Shown one piece after another: positions 45,204 to 53,500 of a DNA stretch of 64,000 nucleotides. Within the stretch, counting starts at the first letter, position 1, and the number at the start of each line of letters is the position of its first letter. The notes beneath the pieces were generated by a model that was not told the origin of the DNA, ran no database searches, and saw only the letters and a program-made list of their open reading frames with translations. Origin of the DNA: Eubacteriales bacterium (GTDB lineage Bacteria > Bacillota > Clostridia > Christensenellales > CAG-138); the NCBI GenBank assembly GCA_028694155.1, contig JAQUTY010000010.1, forward strand, positions 23,668-87,667, written 5' to 3'. The position numbers were made by a program, and so were the translations under genes.

Positions 45204-46064
45204 ATGCCAAATAGAAAGAAATTGAAGATTACACCTCAGGGCTATCTCGTGCTTGCCGCAACTGCAGTATTGCTCATAGCAATCATTGTGATTATTTGCG
45301 CTGTGAGCTGCGGTAGCTGCAGCGGAGATGCCGGCTCGGATGTCGTCACTAGCGCATCACCCTCGATAGCTCCATCTACCAGTCCATCCAACCTTCCCAC
45401 ATCTGCCAATCCGTCTGTTTCGCCCAGTGCTGATACTTCGAACCAACCCAGTGTTACGGACACTCCTGCACCTAGCAACAACGCTCAATCGTCCTCCTCT
45501 CCTGCAGGGACGCAAACTCCCGATCCAAACGTGTTGACCGAACCGACCTCCGTTATGAAGGAGAATGCCGTCAGCGGAAAGATTGCAAAGGACGATGTCA
45601 ACATGCGTCAAGGTCCAAGCACCAGTCACTCCATTGTAGCCTCCTCGCTAAAGAATGGTTCTACCGTTACGGTGTACACCGAGGTAAACGGTTGGTATTT
45701 CCTCAGGGTCAATGCCATCAACAAGTATGGTTACATTCGTAAGGATTTGGTGTCTTTGGATAAAGCTCTGTCGGGTACTACTACCCCTGAAGCAACCGTC
45801 CCCGATGGCGCAATCAAGGGCACTGTCAACGTGTCGAGCATGGTACTTAGAAAGACTGCCGAGCTTGTCGATTCTAACAAGGACGGCAATGTAAGCAAGG
45901 GTGACATCGTGTTTGTCTATTATAAGGTCAAGGACACGGACGGCAATACCTTCTACTACGTTGAAGTAGCAGCGTCTGGCAAAACCGGTTTCCTGTGCGC
46001 TATACCAAAGGGCGAGACTTCTCCTTGGATCAAGTGCAGCGGCACCGTCCCTGACAAACCGTAA
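45204..46064 (+). CDS. Membrane-anchored SH3-domain protein
   Basis: 286 residues. A basic N-terminus and one hydrophobic helix (about 16-36) are followed by a Ser/Pro/Thr-rich spacer (about 45-115) and two bacterial SH3-like domains: the first around VNMRQGPSTSHSIVASSL with GWYFLRV, the second around LRKTAELVDSNKDG. Such domains bind cell-wall peptides. The spacer would reach through the wall. The second domain contains an Asp-rich loop NKDGNVSKGD resembling a calcium loop. Single gene with promoter and terminator. Confidence 0.82.
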   Translation: MPNRKKLKITPQGYLVLAATAVLLIAIIVIICAVSCGSCSGDAGSDVVTSASPSIAPSTSPSNLPTSANPSVSPSADTSNQPSVTDTPAPSNNAQSSSSPAGTQTPDPNVLTEPTSVMKENAVSGKIAKDDVNMRQGPSTSHSIVASSLKNGSTVTVYTEVNGWYFLRVNAINKYGYIRKDLVSLDKALSGTTTPEATVPDGAIKGTVNVSSMVLRKTAELVDSNKDGNVSKGDIVFVYYKVKDTDGNTFYYVEVAASGKTGFLCAIPKGETSPWIKCSGTVPDKP

Positions 46065-46082
46065 CGAACAGCAAATTATTAG

Positions 46083-46116
46083 GAGCCGCAGATATTATCT
46101 GCGGCTCTTGTTTTGT
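46083..46116 (+). terminator. Terminator of the SH3-domain gene
   Basis: GAGCCGCAGAT (46083-46093) pairs perfectly with ATCTGCGGCTC (46097-46107), 11 bases with a 3-base loop, followed by TTGTTTTG. Confidence 0.85.
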
Positions 46117-46141
46117 GTACGGTATTGTGTTGCTTGTCGTC

Positions 46142-49100
46142 TTAACCCCAGATTACATCGGCAAGTGCAGGACAGTCGATGAACGGATTGCGGTTTCCGT
46201 GCGTCTGTTGTGCGTAGTTGTTGCGATTGATTTCGACCGAATCGGGAGCATCGGACTCATTCCATGCAAGGAACATCGTGTATGCGGCTGCATCTGACGA
46301 GCAGGCGTGAATGTCCCCAAAGGTCAAAGAATCATACTTGGAATTTATCAGCACATAGAACACGATACGAGCTACATCGCCCTTAACATTGTCGTTGGGC
46401 TCAAACTTGTTGAGCGAGCCTGAATAGTAGCCGCAGTTAGTGCCGGCAGGAGAGGTCGAGGTGCTGAAAGTCTGCCCACTTGCAAACTCACCGTAGGCAT
46501 AATTGCTGCGATAGCTGTTTGCCTGCGGATATGTAGGGCGCATGACATTGATGTCGCCCTCGCAAACGCTGCCGCCCAAGGAGTCGGGCCAGCAATGCTC
46601 TCGGTTCCAGCCACTCCAGCCGCTTGATGTTAGGGATGTGGTCTGAGTAATCCACTCCTGCGAGTAGAACAGACGCATCTTGCCCGAATGTGACGAATCG
46701 GTGTCCGAGTAAGGCAGAGTCGTTTTCAGTCCGGTGTAGCCAACCGATGCTGTTGTCATTGTCGACACCTTGCTGGTCAATGCGCTTTCGAGCGATGATG
46801 GGGACATGCTCAGCATCTGCTCAAATGTACCTATTGAATCATAGTATGTACCCGAATAGTAGGTCGTCACACTTCCCGAAGGCGTAGCTGTGGGGGTTGC
46901 AGTCGGCGTTGCGGTCGGCGTGGCAGTCGGCGTTGCAGTCGGCGTTGCGGTTGGTGTTGCAGTCGGCGTGGCGGTTGGTGTAGCTGTGGGGGTTGCAGTC
47001 GACGTTGAACCGCCGGCTACTACCTCCTTGTACAGATACAGGGGCTTGTAACTGGTGTTCGTGTAGGCTCGAAAATCCGTCATATAGATTGACAGGTTCC
47101 GTGCGCCCGTTGCGGTACTCTTGAGATACACGGCATTTGCTGCCTTTGCGCTTGCACTTGAAAGGTCAAAATAGTAGCTGGGCGAACTTGTCAGCGACAA
47201 GCATGAGGTTGCATTCGCCGTGATGTTGGCATACTTGCCTGCAGATGCGTTGTATAGCGAGAAGCGATCCGCCGTGGACTGCTCGGTGAGCGTCCAAAGC
47301 ATGCTTGCGGTCGGGTTCACAACAGTATTGCCCGATATAGTGACCGCCTCGCCGTTGATTCTGCTGCTTGTGACCGTGTTGGACAATGCACGAGTGTAGC
47401 TTCCGTTGACGCCAACGATAACATAGTTGCCCGTTGTTACATCATTTATGTCGGTGACCAGCACATAGGACTTTGTTCCTTCCACAGGTGTTGCTGTCGG
47501 AACAGCCGTAGGTGTTGCTGTCGGTGTTGCTGTCGGTGTTGCCGTAGGCGTTGCGGTTGGTGTTGCAGTTGGTGCTGCCGCAGGCGTTGATGTAGGTGCA
47601 GAACCTCCGTCCGCTACTTCCTTGTACAGATACAAGGGCTTGTAGCTGGTGTTCGTGTAGGCTCGAAAATCCGTCATATAGATTGACAGGTTTCGTGCGC
47701 CCGTTGCGGTACTCTTGAGATACATGGCATTTGCTGCCTTTGCGCTTGCACTTGAAAGGTCAAAATAGTAGCTGGGCAAACTTGTCAGCGACAAGCACGA
47801 GGTTGCATTCGCCGTGATGTTGGCATACTTGCCTGCAGATGCGTTGTATAGCGAGAAGCGATTCGCCGTGGACTGCTCGGTGAACGTCCAAATCATGCTT
47901 GCGGTCGGGTTCACAACAGTATTGCCCGAAATAGTGACCGCCTCGCCGTTGATTCTGCTGCTTGTGACCGTGTTGGACAATGCACGAGTGTAGCTTCCGT
48001 TGACGCCAACGATAACATAGTTGCCCGTTGTTACATCATTTATGTCGGTGACCAGCACATAGGACGTTGTTCCCGACAAGGGGGTTGCTGTCGGAGTTGC
48101 CGTTGGTGTAGCTGTGGGTGTGGCTGTCGGTGTGGCTGTTGGTGTTGCAGTCGGCGTGGCTGTTGGTGTAGCTGTGGGTGTGGCTGTCGGTGTGGCTGTT
48201 GGTGTTGCAGTCGGTGTTGATGATGTAATGGTTGAGGTGTAACCGCTGTAGGTCGTCCCTGCCTGCTGCCTAAAGAAGCGAATCTGGGTAGATATTCCGC
48301 TTGTTGACGTTGCATGAGCTCTTTGTGCATACATGCGGTATCCGTAGCCGGTCCCCAAATTGCAGCAAAGCTGATTGCCTACGCTCACGGTTGCAGTGCT
48401 GCTCCGATGCAGCTCAAATGCGTTTGCAGACGAAATAGCTGATGAATAGATTGTGCAAGTCGCAGTGGCAAGCGAAGCCGTGCCGGAACCCGTACCTGTG
48501 GCTAGGGTCAAATACTGACTTGTACTCTTGTTCTGAAGCGTAAAGCCGCTGTCACCTGTTACCAATGTCCAAACGTAGGCGTCATCTGTGTTTGTAATCA
48601 TGCCATTGGAGGGCGTGAGCTTGGAATACTTGAGCCATCCGCTCAGCAGCGTACTGTTGATGGCAGCAATAACGTTGTCCGTGCCTGCCGAACCCACCAA
48701 TGCACCAATGACGTAGTTTCCGTCAGTCAGTTCGGTGGTAAGCTCGTAGGCGTCCGATGAGCCGCTGCCCGTTGTCGCCACGGCATACACGGCGTACAAA
48801 GTTGTGCTTGCAGCTGTTGGGGTATAGGTTGTCGTAAAAAGCGTGGGTGCGGTGTTTGTAGTTGCGATGGAGCTTTCAGCCCAACCAACAAAGGAATAGC
48901 CGCTAAACGAGGTGGTTGGCGTTGGCAGTGTGAATGCTCCGCCGATGTATCCGCTGGCGGTAGAATAAGTCGACCCGTTTACTCGATAGGTGATGGTTGC
49001 AGGTTCAGTGACTGCAGGCGAAGTTGGAAGTACCCAGTCGGAAGTGACCGTCTGCACCGCATCGGGGTTTGATGGGTAGGCATCCGTGTCGGACACAAAT

Positions 49101-50110
49101 ATGGGGTATGCTCTTGGTGAAGAATAGGAGTCGTAGTTACTGAAGCTTGACTTCATGTATGCAGCTGCGGTGGCTACGGTTGCGCCCTGCATCATCTTAT
49201 CGTAGAAATAGCCCTCATACTTATAGTCTCCCGTAAAGGATACGGATTGCGAATAGCCGTAAACAACCTCAACACCCGCAGAACGCAGGGGCGTTGCCAT
49301 GCCATCGGTCATCATTCCCTCGCAAATCGCCATCCAAACGATGGATGCAGATATGGTTCCGGAAACGTTGTTTTTGATGAAAGTGCCATCTATCCCCCAC
49401 CAGTCGCCGCCGTTAATTGCCGAATTGTCCGCGTATGCGCTCGATGAGATGCCTGTGCTGGATTCAAGGCACAGATATGAGGTGTTGTTATAGGAAGATC
49501 CGTGGCTGTCGAAAATTATGATGCCCTTGTTTGCAAAGTTGTTGCAAATGGTGGTGGCGTTGGCACCTGTTCCAGACAAAAGGGTGTATGTGCCGCCCGT
49601 GTACTCAGCAAGGCTTTGAGCCTCGTTCTTGTACTGGTTTGTAAAACTGCTGTCGCTGCCGTAATAAGGTCCAATCAGAAGGACGTTTTGGCTGGACGCT
49701 GTTTGAGTGCGAGTGCTAAAATATGTTTCTTCAATGTTCTCACTCTTTGTACTGTCGCCCTTTGATATGCTGTCACGAATGCGATAGTCGTATGCGCAGG
49801 CATAACCATCTATGCTCCTAAATGAAAAGCCGTTATCGTCTATATCCGCAAATGAGCTCTGATCAATCTTATCAGATAGCTTTGCAGCAGCTAGTGCCTT
49901 TGCGACCGTTGCTGACGGAGTGGCTTTCAACGTCTTGCATACCATTTCAACTGCATCTATGGGCTTCCACAGCTCATCAAAATAAGCATCCAAGTCCGAA
50001 AGTTTTTCTGTTTGTGTGCTGTCGTTCTGTGCCATTGCTGACAGCGGGAACAGAATTAGGGTCATCACAATCGTCATCACAACTGCAATCGCGCGCCTGC
50101 CTAGCTTCAT
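46142..50110 (-). CDS. Secreted caspase-like / endonuclease I fusion protein
   Basis: 1322 residues from the ATG at 50110 (GGAGG seven bases upstream). A signal peptide ends near AMA (about residue 28). Residues about 100-350 form a caspase-like clan CD domain with H203 in FDSHG and C263 in AICEG. Then come an InlB-type beta repeat (370-445), a beta-rich module (453-625), a TPTA linker (630-677), two near-identical 160-residue modules (678-837, 877-1035) separated by TPTA linker, another TPTA tract (1037-1078) and an endonuclease I domain (1083-1322) with H1172 in WNREHCW, KGDVAR and QTHGNRNPF. Endonuclease I cuts DNA and RNA non-specifically outside the cell. No wall anchor is visible. Expected to be exported; biological role unknown. 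Confidence 0.8.
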   Translation of the reverse strand: MKLGRRAIAVVMTIVMTLILFPLSAMAQNDSTQTEKLSDLDAYFDELWKPIDAVEMVCKTLKATPSATVAKALAAAKLSDKIDQSSFADIDDNGFSFRSIDGYACAYDYRIRDSISKGDSTKSENIEETYFSTRTQTASSQNVLLIGPYYGSDSSFTNQYKNEAQSLAEYTGGTYTLLSGTGANATTICNNFANKGIIIFDSHGSSYNNTSYLCLESSTGISSSAYADNSAINGGDWWGIDGTFIKNNVSGTISASIVWMAICEGMMTDGMATPLRSAGVEVVYGYSQSVSFTGDYKYEGYFYDKMMQGATVATAAAYMKSSFSNYDSYSSPRAYPIFVSDTDAYPSNPDAVQTVTSDWVLPTSPAVTEPATITYRVNGSTYSTASGYIGGAFTLPTPTTSFSGYSFVGWAESSIATTNTAPTLFTTTYTPTAASTTLYAVYAVATTGSGSSDAYELTTELTDGNYVIGALVGSAGTDNVIAAINSTLLSGWLKYSKLTPSNGMITNTDDAYVWTLVTGDSGFTLQNKSTSQYLTLATGTGSGTASLATATCTIYSSAISSANAFELHRSSTATVSVGNQLCCNLGTGYGYRMYAQRAHATSTSGISTQIRFFRQQAGTTYSGYTSTITSSTPTATPTATPTATPTATPTATPTATPTATPTATPTATPTATPTATPLSGTTSYVLVTDINDVTTGNYVIVGVNGSYTRALSNTVTSSRINGEAVTISGNTVVNPTASMIWTFTEQSTANRFSLYNASAGKYANITANATSCLSLTSLPSYYFDLSSASAKAANAMYLKSTATGARNLSIYMTDFRAYTNTSYKPLYLYKEVADGGSAPTSTPAAAPTATPTATPTATPTATPTATPTAVPTATPVEGTKSYVLVTDINDVTTGNYVIVGVNGSYTRALSNTVTSSRINGEAVTISGNTVVNPTASMLWTLTEQSTADRFSLYNASAGKYANITANATSCLSLTSSPSYYFDLSSASAKAANAVYLKSTATGARNLSIYMTDFRAYTNTSYKPLYLYKEVVAGGSTSTATPTATPTATPTATPTATPTATPTATPTATPTATPTATPSGSVTTYYSGTYYDSIGTFEQMLSMSPSSLESALTSKVSTMTTASVGYTGLKTTLPYSDTDSSHSGKMRLFYSQEWITQTTSLTSSGWSGWNREHCWPDSLGGSVCEGDINVMRPTYPQANSYRSNYAYGEFASGQTFSTSTSPAGTNCGYYSGSLNKFEPNDNVKGDVARIVFYVLINSKYDSLTFGDIHACSSDAAAYTMFLAWNESDAPDSVEINRNNYAQQTHGNRNPFIDCPALADVIWG
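46875..48220. repeat. Three TPTA-encoding minisatellites and a 594-base offset duplication
   Basis: Tandem 12-base units (GTTGCTGTCGGT type) encoding Thr-Pro-Thr-Ala occur at about 46875-47000, 47490-47590 and 48080-48220. Between them two blocks of about 465 bases (47007-47472 and 47601-48066) are nearly identical at a constant offset of 594 bases with no indels, showing a recent tandem duplication of module plus linker. Confidence 0.9.
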
Positions 50111-50154
50111 ATCATACCTCCAAAATGCGTTAATCTCATATCCCAATTAGAATA

Positions 50155-50160
50155 ATTATA
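50155..50160 (-). promoter_or_regulatory. Possible -10 of the caspase/endonuclease gene
   Basis: Perfect TATAAT on the minus strand 45 bases before the ATG at 50110; at 17 bases upstream stands TTGTGT, a weak -35. It would give this gene transcription independent of the 4356-residue gene upstream. Confidence 0.4.
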
Positions 50161-50288
50161 TATTGTTTGACTGCTGAACACAAGAACAATGTTTCAAAAA
50201 ACGCACATTTTGTAAGCTGCCTGCAAAAAATGTTTGATAATCTTTAGCTTTCCTTAAAATGAACAGATCATATGTTTGCGGCACAGAT

Positions 50289-50318
50289 AAGGCAGCTGAA
50301 ATTGCTCTCAGCTGCCTT
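50289..50318 (-). terminator. Hairpin after the Gly-rich peptide gene
   Basis: AAGGCAGCTGA (50289-50299) pairs perfectly with TCAGCTGCCTT (50308-50318), 11 bases with an 8-base loop, directly after the peptide stop. The T run after it is poor (TTATCTG), so termination may be partial. The rest of 50147-50288 holds no gene. Confidence 0.65.
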
Positions 50319-50327
50319 GTACGCTCT

Positions 50328-50513
50328 TTACTCGCCCCAAGTCCAAGAGGCTGGTTCGGGTTCTTCTTCCTCATCGCCAAACGGGAAGTCAATACCTCCG
50401 CCTCCACCGCCGCCGCCGTATCCCGGATCAACAGCAGATATGCCGCCCTCGTCAGTGATAATTTCAGTGTTGAGTCGAATCAATTCGAATTCAGGCACTA
50501 CGTATTTGGTCAT
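50328..50513 (-). CDS. Small Gly-rich acidic peptide of unknown function
   Basis: 61 residues from the ATG at 50513, with GAGG nine bases upstream; a GTG five codons earlier is possible. The first 22 residues read like a conserved leader (MTKYVVPEFELIRLNTEIIT). Then come DEGG, a run of eight glycines, IDFPFG, an acidic stretch DEEEEPEPAS and the ending WTWGE. No signal peptide, membrane helix or cysteine is present. It starts 31 bases after the stop of the 4356-residue gene and is probably on its transcript. I recall similar short Y-x-x-P-x-x-E-L-I peptides in Clostridia. It could be a modified-peptide precursor, but no modification enzyme is nearby. Confidence 0.6.
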   Translation of the reverse strand: MTKYVVPEFELIRLNTEIITDEGGISAVDPGYGGGGGGGGIDFPFGDEEEEPEPASWTWGE

Positions 50514-50543
50514 AATTTTTTTCCTCACTTTCCTGAATTATCT

Positions 50544-53500
50544 TTACTGTCCAAGCGGTATGGCAATCGAGTTATGCCCCGTAATACCCTGTCCTTCAAA
50601 GTCCGTTCCGCCTATTACTCTCCAGAAGCTCGATGCGCTGTCATAAGCAAAGGTGTAACTGATTCCTCCTATTGTCTTGGTGTACGTTGTTGACGTATCC
50701 AGTCCTACTGTCGGGTTGTTGTCCTTGAATGTGAAGTCGAGAATCCTCCATACGCTGTTGGCTCTCTGTATTCCATAGAACGTATCCTCGTTATCAAAGG
50801 CTTGTATCTTGTATGGATCTCCCGTGGTTGGCGTGACCGTTATCTGCATGTACGCTCTGTATAGATAGTACTGCTGGGCTCGTGCAATGAATGTTGCCCA
50901 TCCCGCATCGGTGCTGTTCATAACAGTTGATCCATTGACAACATTGAACTTTTCAATTCTCATGCCGTAGGATATACCACCGGGAACGTATACGCCGTCT
51001 ACCTCAGAACCGAGGTAGGAATCCATTACACCTGCTCCTGCGGCAGCCATTGCATCGTAGATTGCATCCTCCGTCTGCTCGCTCACGCCTTGTGTGTATT
51101 CGGGCAGCCACTCTATGCCACCTGTCAGGTTGTAGGCATTGGAACCAGAAGCACTTAGTGTCAGCACATTTGCCGTGGAGCTATCAAAGCTGTATGCAAC
51201 CGTGTTTGTCTGTGTTCCGTTGTACTTCATCAGTCCTGCGGACGAGTATACATACGTTCCGTTGTTTTGGTACTTCATCTGCGATACGAGGAATCCAAAC
51301 GTTACGGTGATGGTAGCAGTCGGATCCGTTGCCCAGACCTGCGCTGCCGCATTGTTTATCTCCGCTATGTCCAGATATCCTCCAAAGCGAATGCCCGTTA
51401 GGTTGTTTCTCGCCTGTGCGCCGATTGTGGCAACAGGGAACACGACTGTGGTGTCGTCCTCTGGCTGTACTTCGGACTTCTTGTAAATCAGAAGGAAGCG
51501 GTTTGCATTGTAGACATCGGTCTGTGCATCGTCCATAAATGCAGTCGGCACTACACGGTTGTCGCGCCAGTTGTCGTACGAGATGTGATAGGACGAAATG
51601 CCCTCGGTTGTTCCTACATCACTTCTGTAATTCATGAAGTGATAATGTCCTGTCGGGTTCGTCTCGCTCCATACTTCACCTGTAGTACATTCTGGTACGA
51701 AGATACTAAAGAACGGAATGTAATCCAGCTCATACTCCATGAACACAACCGTCAAAGCGGAATTGCCTGTAACGTTGTTCACCGTTATTGTGTTGCCCGA
51801 TACCGAAACAGTACCGTTGGTGTTCGACAATACCGTGTTTGTGGCGTCAACTATATAACCGTCAGCAGGAGTTGCGGTGAATGCTGCCGAGCTGCCAGCC
51901 ACTACCGTTGCGCTCGAAGGCATTACGGTTCCGTTGCCTCCCGATACTTCAGCGGTTACGGTGTAGGTAATGACCTCCTGCCAGATGGCGTACACAGTGA
52001 TATCGGCATCAGTAAAGGTAACGCTTGTAACATAGCTTGTTGCGTCTGCCGTCAAGCCCCAGCCCAAGAAGTTATAACCCGTTCTTGATGGTGCTGTGTC
52101 GGAAAGCGAAACAACTGCATTTGCAAGGTTGCCCGAAACGTCTGTGGGCATACCTGTTACGGACGCATCGGTCACATTGTCGTCATAGATCAATGTGTAG
52201 GTGGTTGCCTCTTGTGGGTTGGTATTGTAAACCGAGCCTGCGCCCTGCTTGTATAGCTGAATGTCGGCTTGCGCTGTTGTGTAGCAGGCAAAGCGAGGGC
52301 TGATCGAATTGTACTGGAGCTTACGGTTAGTATCTCCCTTGTTCACAACCGATGCAACACCGCTATCAATGCCGATTGTCCACAAAGCATTGTCTCCAGA
52401 AGCAGCATAGGTGATCGAGTTGCTCGAAGACCAGCCCAGTGCTGCGCTCTGTCCTACCGAGGTCAGCGACCAACTACCCGTTGTGCCGCCAAGGGTGAAT
52501 GTGTCTGCGCCCTCGTCGCCAACAAGAGTAATAACATTGTTTGCGTCTGCTGCAGGAACGGCCACGCTCAGCAAGTAGGTGTTGCCGGTTGCATTCGGTG
52601 CGCCGGCTGCATTGGCTCCGTTTACGATGAGCAATGTGTCGCCTGCCGCCAGTGTGCTTGCATCTTCAACCAGTGTGTAAGCATTGGAGCTGCCGCTGCC
52701 GCTTGTAATGGTGTATACAGCCTTTAGGGTGATAGTACCCGAAACGGCGTGTGCTGCATCAACCGTGTAACTGGTTGTGTAGACGGTCGGCGCTGTGCCG
52801 TTATCTGTGGCATATGCGTTGTCGTTATCTACAATCCAGCCAGCAAAGGCATAGCCATTAAGGGGACTTGTCATGCTCGAAAGAGTCACAGAGTCACCGC
52901 TGTACAGGTTGCTTTGCGTTGTGGGTGCGGTCTGCGATGCAGGTGCTCCGAATACAACCGAGTAGGTCGCATCCTGAGTGAAGGTTGCATTGACCGTAAC
53001 GTTGCCGGTTACAGATCCTGTGGATCCGCTTGTGAAGTCTGCACCATTGACCGTCAGAGTCGAAAGCACATAGTGCGTGTCGGCCTGTGCTGTCACGGTA
53101 TAGACCTGATCGTAATAGATCGTTCCGCCGTTGGCAACAGTATTCTCACCAATGGTGACAGTGACAGTACCGCCTGCGCCTGCAGTTATGCTGAGTGTAT
53201 AGGAGTTTGGAGCATAAACAGCAGTAAAGGTAACGTTGCTAGTGCCAACCGTGTATTCATCGCCTTCGGCATAGCTGTTTGTTCCATCGCTCCAGCCCGT
53301 GAAGGTATAGCCTGTGGGCGGCGTGGGTTCTGCGCCAACTGAGAATGTCTCGCCTTGCTCATATGTATTGGCATCTGTTGGCGCATTCGTGCCGTTTCCG
53401 GCATTGTAGCTCACCGAGTAGGTGGTAACAGCTGCAAATGTCGTCTGATAATCCGAGTAGGTAGTGCCACCCTGCTGCTTGAAGAAACGAATCTGCGTTG

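Noticed and set aside
46875..48220. Regularly repeated short units suggesting a CRISPR array
   Set aside because: The units are in-frame Thr-Pro-Thr-Ala codons without unique spacers and lie inside a coding region; no cas genes are present.
50272..50693. Plus-strand frames of 124 and 144 codons over the Gly-rich peptide
   Set aside because: Their Pro- and Ser-rich translations come from the reversed glycine run and hairpin; no promoter or ribosome site supports them.
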